Assembly (NCBI RefSeq): GCF_005887635.2
Contig: NZ_CP040818.1
Location: 744,001-808,000, forward strand
Direction: 5' to 3'
Length of the DNA stretch: 64,000 bases
From: Paroceanicella profunda
GTDB lineage: Bacteria; Pseudomonadota; Alphaproteobacteria; Rhodobacterales; Rhodobacteraceae
Positions within the stretch are counted from its first letter, which is position 1; the number at the start of each line of letters is the position of its first letter. The notes under the pieces are model-generated. The model worked only from the letters and a program-made list of their open reading frames with translations, made no database searches and was not told the origin of the DNA. Both the position numbers and the translations under genes were made by a program. Shown one piece after another: positions 18,849 through 27,073 of this stretch.

Positions 18849-19757
18849 TTGAAAGTCATCGCCATCCTGAACCGTGACGGCGGCACCTTCCGTACGCTGG
18901 ACATGCCCGCCTTCGCCGAGGCGACGCGGGAGGTGTTCGCCCGCGCGGGCCATGACCTGGACGCGCGGATCGTCTCCGGGCCGGAGCTGATCGGCGCCCT
19001 CGACGAGGCCTCCTCCGCCTCCGGGCATGACGTGATGCTGGCCGGCGGCGGCGACGGCACGGTCTCCGCCGCCGCCGCCATCGCCTTTCGCAACGGCAAG
19101 CCGCTGGGCATCCTGCCCGCCGGCACCATGAACATGTTCGCCCGGGTGCTGAAGATCCCGCTGGAGCTGAACGACGCCGTGGCCGCGCTGGCGCAGGGAC
19201 ATGTCGGCCCCGCGGACATCGGCACGGTGGATGACCGGACCTTCGTGCACCAGGTGTCCGTCGGCCTGCATCCGCGCTTCGTGCGGGTGCGCAACGAGCG
19301 GCCCTTCCAGTCCAAGTTCGGCAAGATCCGCGCCTCGGTGGGGGCGCTGTTCCACGCCATCGCCGACCCGCCGCGCTTTCCCGTCCGCATCACGCTCGAC
19401 GGGGAGACGACGCAGATGAACCTGCTCTCCGTCTCCATCTCCAACAACCGCTACGGCGACAGCCCGCTGCCCTTCGCCGAGCGGGCCGACGGCGGGGTTC
19501 TCGGAGTCTACACCACGCGGCCCCTGCGGCCCGGCCCGCTGATCCGCCTCACCGCGGACATGCTGTTCGGCACCTGGCGCTCGAACCGCGACCTGGAGGA
19601 AACGCTGACCGACCGCGTGGCGCTGGAGTTTCCCACCCTGCCGGAGCGGGCGAATTTCGTCATCGACGGCGAGCTGGTGCCGATGTCGCCCCGGGCGGAG
19701 TTCCGCATCCATCCCGGCGCGCTGCAGGTGCTCTACCCGAACGTGCCCGCGGCCTGA
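18849..19757 (+). CDS. Diacylglycerol/lipid kinase family protein
   Basis: A 302-residue DAGK-catalytic-domain protein. The nucleotide-binding G-G-G-D-G-T motif is at about residues 62-67, followed by G-I-L-P-A-G-T-M-N-M-F-A-R. Such enzymes phosphorylate diacylglycerol or related lipids at the membrane; the lipid is unknown. The TTG at 18849 is preferred because GGAGA lies 6 nt upstream and residues KVIAILNRDGGT start the fold; ATG 18816 is an 11-residue longer option. It is divergent from the SDR gene (106-bp shared promoter region) and 130 bp ahead of the next gene. Confidence 0.82.
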   Translation: MKVIAILNRDGGTFRTLDMPAFAEATREVFARAGHDLDARIVSGPELIGALDEASSASGHDVMLAGGGDGTVSAAAAIAFRNGKPLGILPAGTMNMFARVLKIPLELNDAVAALAQGHVGPADIGTVDDRTFVHQVSVGLHPRFVRVRNERPFQSKFGKIRASVGALFHAIADPPRFPVRITLDGETTQMNLLSVSISNNRYGDSPLPFAERADGGVLGVYTTRPLRPGPLIRLTADMLFGTWRSNRDLEETLTDRVALEFPTLPERANFVIDGELVPMSPRAEFRIHPGALQVLYPNVPAA

Positions 19758-19887
19758 GGCCGGCAGCGGCGGCCCCGCGCCAACAGGGGCTTGACCCTGC
19801 CTTCCTGCCCGCAGATGCTCCGCGCGCACGCTCCCCCGGCCCTCCGGCCGGGGCGGGCCGCCCGCAAGCCCGCGCAGGAGGACAGCC

Positions 19888-20835
19888 ATGAGCAACGCCT
19901 ACGAGACCGGCCGGCTGAACCTGCCCTTCACCGGCATCTGCACCTTCGGGAAGTACCCCTACGTGGAGGACTGGAGCACCATCGACGCAGATGTCGCCAT
20001 CCTCGGCGCGCCCTACGATGCCGGCACCCAGTGGCGCGCCGGCGCCCGGCAGGGGCCGCGCGGCATCCGCGAGGCCTCCACCCTGTTCTCCTTCGGCCAT
20101 GGCGGCGCCTATGACCATGAGGACGACATCACCTATCTCGAGCAGGGAAAGGTGCGCATCGTGGACATCGGCGATGCCGACATCATCCACACCGACACGC
20201 TCGGCAGCCACGCGGCCATCGCCGCCGGGGTGCGCGCCATCCTGGCCGCCGGCGCGCTGCCGGTGGTGCTGGGGGGCGACCACTCGGTGAACATCCCCTG
20301 CATCGAGGCCTTCGAGGGCGCCGAGCCCTTCCACATCGTGCAGCTCGACGCGCATCTCGACTTCGTGGACATCCGCCACGGCGTCACCCGGGGCCACGGC
20401 AACCCGATGCGCCGCGCAGCGGAGAAGCCCTGGGTGAGCGGGCTCACCCAGCTCGGCATCCGCAATGTCTCCTCCACCGCGAAGGAGGGCTACGAGGACG
20501 CCCGCGCCCGCGGCTCCGACATCCTCTCCGTGCGCCAGGTGCGCAGCCTCGGGGTGGAGGCGGTGCTGGAGCGCATCCCCGCGGGGCGCGTGTATCTCAC
20601 CATCGACATCGACGGGTTCGACCCCTCCATCGCCCCGGGCACCGGCACGCCCAGCCACGGCGGCTTCACCTATTACGAGGGGCTGGAGCTGCTGGACGGC
20701 ATCGCGAAGCGTTGCGATGTGGTCGGGATCGACCTCGTGGAGGTCGCCCCCGACCATGACCACGCCGGGCTGACGACTACGCTCGCCGCACAGCTCCTGA
20801 TGAACACCATCGGGCGCGTGCTCCACCACCGCTGA
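19888..20835 (+). CDS. speB: Agmatinase-family ureohydrolase
   Basis: A 315-residue dimanganese ureohydrolase. All three signature blocks are present: GGDHSV, DAHLDF and DIDGFDPS, supplying the His and Asp metal ligands. Agmatinases make putrescine and urea from agmatine; related alphaproteobacterial enzymes act on guanidinobutyrate or other guanidino acids. Its place at the head of a carnitine-type operon (10 bp before BKACE) rather than beside a polyamine gene makes the substrate uncertain. ATG at 19888 follows GGAGGAC. Confidence 0.85.
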   Translation: MSNAYETGRLNLPFTGICTFGKYPYVEDWSTIDADVAILGAPYDAGTQWRAGARQGPRGIREASTLFSFGHGGAYDHEDDITYLEQGKVRIVDIGDADIIHTDTLGSHAAIAAGVRAILAAGALPVVLGGDHSVNIPCIEAFEGAEPFHIVQLDAHLDFVDIRHGVTRGHGNPMRRAAEKPWVSGLTQLGIRNVSSTAKEGYEDARARGSDILSVRQVRSLGVEAVLERIPAGRVYLTIDIDGFDPSIAPGTGTPSHGGFTYYEGLELLDGIAKRCDVVGIDLVEVAPDHDHAGLTTTLAAQLLMNTIGRVLHHR

Positions 20836-20845
20836 AGGAAACCCA

Positions 20846-21757
20846 ATGCCGCTCTCCATGAACCGCGAGGTCTTCATCACCTGTGCCGTCACCGGCTCCG
20901 GCGCCACGCAGGACCGCAGCCCGCACGTGCCGCGCAGCCCCGAGCAGATCGCCGAAAGCGCCATCGCCGCCGCCCAGGCCGGCGCCGCGGTGGTGCATTG
21001 CCACGTGCGCGACCCTCAGACCGGCGCCCCCTCGCGCGATCCGGCGCTGTTTCGCAAGGTGACGGAGCTGATCCGCGCCTCCTCCACCGACGTGGTGCTG
21101 AACCTCACCGCCGGCATGGGCGGCGACATCGTCTTCGGCCCCACCGAGCGGCCCCTGCCGGTGAACGAGGCCGCCACCGACATGGCCGGCGCCTCCGAGC
21201 GCGTGCGCCACGTGGCCGAGTGCCTGCCGGAGATCTGCACGCTGGACTGCGGCACGATGAACTTCGCCGAGGCCGATTACGTGATGACCAACACGCCGGG
21301 CATGCTGCGCGCCATGGGCGCAATGATGACCGAGCTGGGCGTGAAGCCCGAGATCGAGGCCTTCGACACCGGCCACCTGTGGTTTGCCAAGCAGCTTGTG
21401 GAGGAGCGTGTGCTGAAGAGCCCGGCGCTCGTGCAGCTGTGCATGGGCGTGCCCTGGGGCGCGCCGGACGACCTGAACACCTTCATGGCCATGGTCAACA
21501 ACGTGCCCTCGGACTGGACCTGGTCCGCCTTCAGCCTGGGGCGCAACCAGATGCCCTTTGTGGCAGCCTCGGTGCTCGCGGGCGGCAACGTGCGCGTGGG
21601 GCTGGAGGACAACCTGATGCTGGGTCGCGGCCAGCTCGCCACCAATGCCCAGCTCGTGGAGCGGGCGAAGCTGATCATCGAGAGCCTCGGCGCGAAGGTG
21701 ATCGGGCCCGAGGCGGTGCGCGAGCGGCTGGGCCTCACGAAGCGGATGCCGGCGTGA
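20846..21757 (+). CDS. Beta-keto acid cleavage enzyme (BKACE, DUF849), probable 3-dehydrocarnitine cleavage enzyme
   Basis: A 303-residue TIM-barrel BKACE protein. The zinc-ligand motif H-C-H-V-R-D (residues 50-55) and ITCAVTGSG N-terminal strand are diagnostic. BKACE enzymes condense a beta-keto acid with acetyl-CoA, releasing acetoacetate and a new CoA thioester. With a carnitine dehydrogenase-thioesterase fusion in the same operon, the likely substrate is 3-dehydrocarnitine, giving betainyl-CoA. That is established chemistry for carnitine BKACEs; the assignment here is by context. The stop overlaps the next start (GTGA). Confidence 0.88.
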   Translation: MPLSMNREVFITCAVTGSGATQDRSPHVPRSPEQIAESAIAAAQAGAAVVHCHVRDPQTGAPSRDPALFRKVTELIRASSTDVVLNLTAGMGGDIVFGPTERPLPVNEAATDMAGASERVRHVAECLPEICTLDCGTMNFAEADYVMTNTPGMLRAMGAMMTELGVKPEIEAFDTGHLWFAKQLVEERVLKSPALVQLCMGVPWGAPDDLNTFMAMVNNVPSDWTWSAFSLGRNQMPFVAASVLAGGNVRVGLEDNLMLGRGQLATNAQLVERAKLIIESLGAKVIGPEAVRERLGLTKRMPA

Positions 21758-22605
21758 TACCCCGCTGGCTCAGGCGCCGGGCGACGGCGAGCGGGGGCGA
21801 AAGCCCCGCCCGGCGCCTTGCGCGAGCCAGGCCTCCGGGCGCCTATCCGGGCGTCCGGGCCGTGATCATCCTCGCCTCGCAACGCTGCGGCTCGACGCTG
21901 ATCACCGAGGATATCGCCGCCACCGGGCGCATGGGCCGGCCGGACGAGCACCTGCTGCCGCTGCTGCGCGCCGCGCCGGACGCCCCCCTGCCGGATTTCT
22001 TCGCCCAGGGCATGTGCGACGATTGCTTCGGCGCCAAGGTGATGATCGGGCAGTTCGAGGGGTTCGGCGCCTATCTCGACGCGCCGAGGCGCGCGCTCTC
22101 CCTGCTGGACGCGGGGGACAGGGCCGGGCTGGCCGCGGACTTCCTGTCGGGGATCGAGCGCCGGTTCGACCCGGTCACCTGGCTTTGGATCTCGCGGCGG
22201 GACCGGTTCGCGCAGGCCTATTCCCGGCTCCGCGCCCGCGCCACCGGGGTGTATCACCACCGGCAGAGCGGCGGCCCGCTGCGCCAGCGCCCGCCGGTGA
22301 CCACCGAGATCACCCCGGCCACGCTGCACGAGGAGATGGGCCGCATCGCCGCCGATGACGCCTTCTTCGCGCGGACCGTGGCGCGCTGCGGCATCGCCCC
22401 GCTTCACATCGTCTACGAGGACTACCTGGCCGAGCCGGAGGCCTGCTTCGCCGCGATCTCCCGCCACGCCGGGCTCGACCTGTCGCGCCCGGCGGAGCGG
22501 GCCACGCGCACGGAGAAGATCGTCGACACCCCCGAGCTCGAGGCTGCCCGCGCCGCCTTCGAGGCCGTGCACGGCGCCGGCAGCGCCGCCCCGGCGGAGG
22601 GGTGA
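21754..22605 (+). CDS. Stf0-type sulfotransferase family protein
   Basis: A 283-residue protein with the Stf0 (trehalose 2-sulfotransferase) 5'-phosphosulfate loop: VIILASQRCGSTLITEDIA, followed by G-R-P-D-E-H-L and a W-I-S-R-R-D-R motif for the 3'-phosphate. Such enzymes move sulfate from PAPS to sugars or lipids. The GTG at 21754 overlaps the BKACE stop by 4 nt, so translation is coupled. The first ~35 residues are Arg/Ala-rich and not part of the fold; a GTG at 21861 would start directly at the core. Why a sulfotransferase sits inside a carnitine operon is unclear. Confidence 0.72.
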   Translation: MIPRWLRRRATASGGESPARRLARARPPGAYPGVRAVIILASQRCGSTLITEDIAATGRMGRPDEHLLPLLRAAPDAPLPDFFAQGMCDDCFGAKVMIGQFEGFGAYLDAPRRALSLLDAGDRAGLAADFLSGIERRFDPVTWLWISRRDRFAQAYSRLRARATGVYHHRQSGGPLRQRPPVTTEITPATLHEEMGRIAADDAFFARTVARCGIAPLHIVYEDYLAEPEACFAAISRHAGLDLSRPAERATRTEKIVDTPELEAARAAFEAVHGAGSAAPAEG

Positions 22606-22609
22606 TCCG

Positions 22610-22948
22610 GTGCCCGTGATTGCGCTCTGCCTCGCCCTCATCTTCGTGCTGCCGCCGCTGGCGCGCACCTGGCGGGGGCTGGGGTTCCTCACCCTCGCGG
22701 CGCTGGTGCCGGCGGGGATGATGGCCTGGGACGCCGTGACGGCCACGGACGCGATGGGCCGCGGCATGAGCACCGGGCTCGCCATCGTCGCGGCGATCAT
22801 GGCGCTGGCCGGGGCCTCGGCACGCCTGCTGAGCCTGGCCGCCGAGCGGGCCGGCCAGCCCCGCCCCCGGTCCCTGTGGATCGAGGCCGGCATCTTTCTG
22901 ATCTGCGCCGGCGGCCTCACCGGCCTTGCCGCCGCGAACATCCTCTGA
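22610..22948 (+). CDS. Small membrane protein of unknown function
   Basis: A 112-residue protein with three hydrophobic segments (about 1-15, 23-38 and 48-68, plus a C-terminal one at 93-112) and a basic cytoplasmic patch between them. No family recognised. GTG at 22610 follows GGAGG; the gene sits 4 nt after the sulfotransferase stop and 10 nt before the dehydrogenase, so it is part of the operon. Confidence 0.65.
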   Translation: MPVIALCLALIFVLPPLARTWRGLGFLTLAALVPAGMMAWDAVTATDAMGRGMSTGLAIVAAIMALAGASARLLSLAAERAGQPRPRSLWIEAGIFLICAGGLTGLAAANIL

Positions 22949-22958
22949 GGAGAACGGA

Positions 22959-24434
22959 ATGACGATTTTGAGCGAGGTTGCGGTGATCGGCGCCGGGGTC
23001 ATCGGCGCGGGCTGGGTGGCCCGGCTGGTGGAGAACGGCGTGAACGTCAGCCTCTACGACCCCGATCCGGAGACGCCGCGCAAGCTGGGCGAGATCCTCG
23101 CGAATGCCGACCACGCCTATGGCCGGCTCACCCTCGCGCCGCGCCCGAAGAAGGGCAAGGTGCACCACGCGGCCACGGTGGCCGAGGCGGTGGCCGGCAA
23201 GCCCTTCATCGTGGAGGCCGTGCCCGAGCGCATGGACCTCAAGCGCCGCATCTACGCCGAGATCGAGGCGGCGAACACCACGGCGACCATCGCCTCCTCC
23301 ACCTCCGGCATCCTGCCCACCGACCTGCAGGCGGAGATGGCGCACCCCGGGCGGCTGATCGTGGCGCACCCGTTCAACCCGGTCTACCTGCTGCCGCTGG
23401 TGGAAATCGTGGGCGGCGCGCGGACGGAGCCGGGCGTGATCGCGGCCGCCTGCGCCTTCTACGAGCGGCTGGGCATGAAGCCCCTGCACATCAGGAAGGA
23501 GATCCCCGCCTTCATCGCCGACCGCCTGCTGGAGGCGGTATGGCGCGAGGGCCTGTGGCTGATCAACGACGAGATCTGCACCACCGAGGAGCTGGACGAC
23601 GCCATCCGCTACGGCTTCGGGCTGCGCTGGGCGCAGATGGGCCTGTTCGAGACCTACCGCATCGCCGGGGGCGAGGCGGGGATGAAGCACTTCATCGAGC
23701 AGTTCGGCCCCTGCCTCGCCTGGCCCTGGACCAAGCTCACCGACGTGCCCGAGCTCACGCCCGAGTTGGTGAACCGCATCGCCGAGCAGTCCGACGCCCA
23801 GTCCGGCGCGTATCCGGTGCGCGCGCTGGAGCGGATTCGCGACGACAATCTCGTCGCCATCCTGCAGGCCCTGAAGGCGCAGGACTGGGGCGCGGGCCGC
23901 ATCCTGGCCGAGCACGAGAAGCGGCTGTTCGACCTCGGCGCGCAGACCGGTGATCCCGATCCGGACACGAGCCGCCCCATCCGGACCTTCACCGGCCGCG
24001 TGGCCGCGGACTGGACCGACTACAACGGTCACATGAACGAGGCCCGCTACCTGCAGGTGTTCGCCGACGCCACCGACGCCTTCCTGCGCCTGATCGGGGT
24101 GGACGCCGCCTACGTGCAGGCCGGCGGCAGCTACTTCACCGTGGAAAGCCACCTGCGCCACCTCGACGAGGTGCGCGCCGGGGAGCCGGTGCGGGTGGAG
24201 ACCCGGGTGCTGGAGGGCAAGGGCAAGAAGCTGCGGCTGTTCCACCAGTTCCGCCACGGCGACGGCCACCTGCTCGCCACCGGCGAGCACATGCTGCTGC
24301 ACGTGAACCTCGGCACGCGCTCGGCGAGCGAACCGGGCAGCCATGTGGCCGAGCTTCTCGGCCGGATCGCCGCGCAGCACGCGGAGCTGCCGGTTCCCGA
24401 GGGCGTGGGCCGCGCCGTCGGCCAGCCGCGCTGA
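22959..24434 (+). CDS. lcdH: L-carnitine dehydrogenase fused to a betainyl-CoA-type thioesterase
   Basis: A 491-residue fusion. Residues 1-320 are a 3-hydroxyacyl-CoA-dehydrogenase-like L-carnitine 3-dehydrogenase with the NAD loop [11 protein letters not shown] and the catalytic H-P-F-N-P-V segment. Residues about 340-480 are a hot-dog thioesterase with D-Y-N-G-H-M-N-E-A-R-Y. In rhizobial carnitine catabolism the first domain oxidises carnitine to 3-dehydrocarnitine and the second hydrolyses betainyl-CoA, the BKACE product, to glycine betaine. The operon therefore encodes carnitine to glycine betaine plus acetoacetate. ATG at 22959 follows GAGGAGA. Confidence 0.9.
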   Translation: MTILSEVAVIGAGVIGAGWVARLVENGVNVSLYDPDPETPRKLGEILANADHAYGRLTLAPRPKKGKVHHAATVAEAVAGKPFIVEAVPERMDLKRRIYAEIEAANTTATIASSTSGILPTDLQAEMAHPGRLIVAHPFNPVYLLPLVEIVGGARTEPGVIAAACAFYERLGMKPLHIRKEIPAFIADRLLEAVWREGLWLINDEICTTEELDDAIRYGFGLRWAQMGLFETYRIAGGEAGMKHFIEQFGPCLAWPWTKLTDVPELTPELVNRIAEQSDAQSGAYPVRALERIRDDNLVAILQALKAQDWGAGRILAEHEKRLFDLGAQTGDPDPDTSRPIRTFTGRVAADWTDYNGHMNEARYLQVFADATDAFLRLIGVDAAYVQAGGSYFTVESHLRHLDEVRAGEPVRVETRVLEGKGKKLRLFHQFRHGDGHLLATGEHMLLHVNLGTRSASEPGSHVAELLGRIAAQHAELPVPEGVGRAVGQPR

Positions 24435-24999
24435 CCGGGCCGCCGGAGATTGCCCGCGGCGGCAGTCTCCGGCGCGCTCCCTCCGGCGGCCGCGCCAGCC
24501 GTGCAACGCCCCACCGACACGGGCCCGCCCCCCGCCGGGCGGGAGGAGACCGCCTCAGCCGCGGTCTCCGGCGCGGTCCTTCCCACGCGCTCACCCGCCG
24601 TACCGTCGCGCACCCGACGGCATCGCCCCCAATGCCCTGTGCCAAGGGGGATTTCCCCGGGGCGCAATTCCCGTCTCCCTCCCCGCCTTCGGCCGCACCT
24701 GCCACGCAGCCGGGCAGCCAAGGGCACGGGCGTTGCGCCCCGTTCGGCATCCGGCCCTGCGCGGCAGGCGTGCAGGCCGGCCCGCGCCGACGCATGGCGC
24801 CCTCTCGCCCGGGCGGTCACGCTTCGGGGCGGTGTGACCCTTCCCGAGGGGGCATGGACGGGCGCCGGCCACAGGGCATCGCGGCCACAGCCGTACAGGG
24901 ATCGTGCTTCCCGGCGCGCGCGGCGCGGTTTGCGCTACCCACGCTGCGGGGGCTGCGCTAGGGATGGGGCGACGCGACAAAGCCCGGAAAGACCTCCCG
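24435..24999. other. GC-rich spacer with weakly repeated motifs
   Basis: About 565 bp without a supported gene; several overlapping Arg/Pro/Ala-rich frames exist on both strands. The motif GTCTCCGGCGCG occurs at 24465 and 24564 (99 bp apart) and a weaker GTCTCCCTCCCC near 24670. The spacing recalls the ~100-bp array at 1.2-1.6 kb, but the sequence is different. The composition is even more GC-rich than the flanking genes. Confidence 0.55.
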
Positions 25000-26037
25000 A
25001 TGACCGACATCACCCTCCGCCGCCCGGATGACTGGCACCTGCACCTGCGCGACGGCGAGATGCTGCGCGGCGTGCTGCCCGAGAGCCGCGACTTCGCCCG
25101 CGCCATCATCATGCCCAACCTCGTGCCGCCGGTGGTGACCGGCGCCGAGGCCGCCGCCTACCGCGAGCGCATCCTGGCCGCCCTGCCCGATGGCCAGGAT
25201 TTCGAGCCGCTGATGACCCTCTATCTCACCGAGGATACCGAGCCGCAGGACGTGGCCGCCGCCGCCGCCTCGGGCCTGGTGCGCGCGGTGAAGCTCTATC
25301 CCGCCGGCGCCACCACCAATTCCCACGCCGGCGTGCGGGACTTCGCCCGCGTGCGCGGCGTGCTGGAGACGATGGCGGAGATCGGCCTGCCGCTCTGCGT
25401 GCATGGCGAGGTGGTGGACCCGGAGGTGGACATCTTCGACCGCGAGGCGGTGTTCATCGAGCGCGTGCTCGCGCCGCTGCGCCGCGACCTGCCGGAGCTG
25501 AAGGTGGTGATGGAGCATGTCACCACATCGGACGGCATCGACTACGTGACGGGCTCCGGCGGCACCATCGCCGCCACCATCACCACGCATCACCTGATCC
25601 TGAACCGCAACCACCTGCTGGTGGGCGGCATCCGCCCGCATTACTACTGCCTGCCGGTGGTCAAGCGCGAGCGGCACCGGCTGGCGCTGCGCGCCGCCGC
25701 CACCTCCGGCGACGCGCGCTTCTTCCTCGGCACCGACAGCGCGCCGCACGTGGACCCGGCGAAGGAATGCGGCTGCGGCTGCGCCGGGGTGTTCTCGGCC
25801 ACCAACACCATGTCCTGCCTCGCGCATGTGTTCGAAGAGGACGGCGCGCTGGACCGGCTGGAGGCCTTCGCCTCGCTCAACGGCCCGGCCTTCTACGGTC
25901 TGGCGCCGAACGAAGCGCGGATCACGCTGCGCCGCGGCGCTACGCCGGTGGCCTTCCCTCCGCGCATCGAGACCGGCGCAGGGCCGGTGACGGTTTTCGA
26001 CCCGGGCTTCCCGCTGCACTGGCGGGTGGTCGACTGA
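25000..26037 (+). CDS. pyrC: Dihydroorotase, class II
   Basis: A 345-residue zinc amidohydrolase of pyrimidine biosynthesis converting carbamoyl-aspartate and dihydroorotate. The D-W-H-L-H-L-R-D metal motif is at about residues 12-19, the carboxylated lysine in [12 protein letters not shown], further histidines in C-V-H-G-E and M-E-H-V, and the catalytic Asp in G-T-D-S-A-P-H. Length matches E. coli PyrC (348). ATG at 25000 starts the normal N-terminus; the longer frame is spacer. No other pyrimidine gene is adjacent. Confidence 0.95.
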   Translation: MTDITLRRPDDWHLHLRDGEMLRGVLPESRDFARAIIMPNLVPPVVTGAEAAAYRERILAALPDGQDFEPLMTLYLTEDTEPQDVAAAAASGLVRAVKLYPAGATTNSHAGVRDFARVRGVLETMAEIGLPLCVHGEVVDPEVDIFDREAVFIERVLAPLRRDLPELKVVMEHVTTSDGIDYVTGSGGTIAATITTHHLILNRNHLLVGGIRPHYYCLPVVKRERHRLALRAAATSGDARFFLGTDSAPHVDPAKECGCGCAGVFSATNTMSCLAHVFEEDGALDRLEAFASLNGPAFYGLAPNEARITLRRGATPVAFPPRIETGAGPVTVFDPGFPLHWRVVD

Positions 26038-26063
26038 GCGGGCGGGCAGAGGCGCGCGCGGCG

Positions 26064-26093
26064 GATCACGCACCGGAGAACGGTGCCGTGATC
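26064..26093 (+). terminator. Hairpin after pyrC
   Basis: GATCACGCACCG, loop GAGAA, CGGTGCCGTGATC: a 12-bp stem with one bulged C. No T-run, so termination would be rho-dependent or partial. It lies 27 nt after the pyrC stop and 60 nt before mipZ. Confidence 0.45.
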
Positions 26094-26155
26094 AACACGC
26101 TTCAAAGCGCGCGCCCGATCCGCTATCCAACCGAATCAGCAACTCGGGGAAAGCC

Positions 26156-26968
26156 TTGGCGCATCTGATAGTTCTGGGAAATGAGAAGGGCGGGTCGGGG
26201 AAATCCACGACCTCGATGCACATGTTCGTGGCGCTGGCGCGCTCCGGGCAGCGCGTGGGCGCCATCGACCTCGACCTGCGCCAGCGCAGCTTCTTCCGCT
26301 ACCTCGAGAACCGCGCCGCCTACATGCAGCGGCGCGCGATCAATCTCGTGATGCCGCATCAGATCCGGTTGGAAGCCTCCAAGCTCGACAGCGTCGCCGC
26401 CGCGAAGGCCGAGGAGGAGGAGCGCTTCGCCGAGGCGCTCAACGAGATGGACCGCACCTGCGACTTCGTCATCATCGATTGCCCCGGCGCCCACACCCGC
26501 TACTCGCAGATGGCCCATGCCGCCGCCGACACGCTGATCACCCCGATGAACGACAGCCTGGTGGACTTCGACCTGCTCGCCCGGGTGGACCCGGCGGACG
26601 GCCGCGTGCTCGGCCCCTCCATCTATTCCGAGATGGTGTGGAAAAGCCGGCAGCTCCGCGCCCGCGCCGGACTGACGCCGGTGGACTGGGTGGTGCTGCG
26701 CAACCGCGTCTCCATGCTGGAGGCGAAGAACAAGCGCCGGGTGGGCAGCGCGATGGAAGACCTCTCCAAGCGCATCGGCTTCCGCATCGTGCCGGGCTTC
26801 TCGGAGCGCGTGGTGTTCCGCGAGCTGTTCCTCTCCGGCCTCACCCTGCTGGACCTGAAGGAGGCCGGCGGCGGACAGGGCCTCTCCATGTCCAAGATCG
26901 CCGCGCGCCAGGAAGTGCGCGAGCTGATGCGCGCGCTGAACCTGCCGGGCGTGACCGTCATCGCCTGA
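26156..26968 (+). CDS. mipZ: Division-plane positioning ATPase MipZ
   Basis: A 270-residue ParA/MinD-superfamily ATPase. The deviant Walker A KGGSGKST is at 11-18, Walker A' DLDLRQRSFFRYLENR is the MipZ form, and Walker B reads FVIIDCPGA. MipZ forms a bipolar gradient via ParB and inhibits FtsZ assembly away from midcell in alphaproteobacteria lacking MinCDE. The start is a TTG at 26156 preceded by CGGGGAAAG. It is monocistronic, bounded by the pyrC hairpin and a strong bidirectional terminator. Confidence 0.93.
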   Translation: MAHLIVLGNEKGGSGKSTTSMHMFVALARSGQRVGAIDLDLRQRSFFRYLENRAAYMQRRAINLVMPHQIRLEASKLDSVAAAKAEEEERFAEALNEMDRTCDFVIIDCPGAHTRYSQMAHAAADTLITPMNDSLVDFDLLARVDPADGRVLGPSIYSEMVWKSRQLRARAGLTPVDWVVLRNRVSMLEAKNKRRVGSAMEDLSKRIGFRIVPGFSERVVFRELFLSGLTLLDLKEAGGGQGLSMSKIAARQEVRELMRALNLPGVTVIA

Positions 26969-27020
26969 GCGTTCGGCGCGGGCCGCACCCGCCGGCAGCC
27001 ACCGCCCGGCCCCAATGAAA

Positions 27021-27046
27021 AACGCCGCCCGGGTCCGGGCGGCGTT
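27021..27046. terminator. Bidirectional intrinsic terminator between mipZ and dac
   Basis: AACGCCGCCCGG, loop GT, CCGGGCGGCGTT: perfect 12-bp stem flanked by AAAA on the left and TTTT on the right. It ends transcription of mipZ (+) and of the converging carboxypeptidase gene (-). Confidence 0.92.
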
Positions 27047-27073
27047 TTCGCTTGTGCGGCCTGGCAGGCCCGG

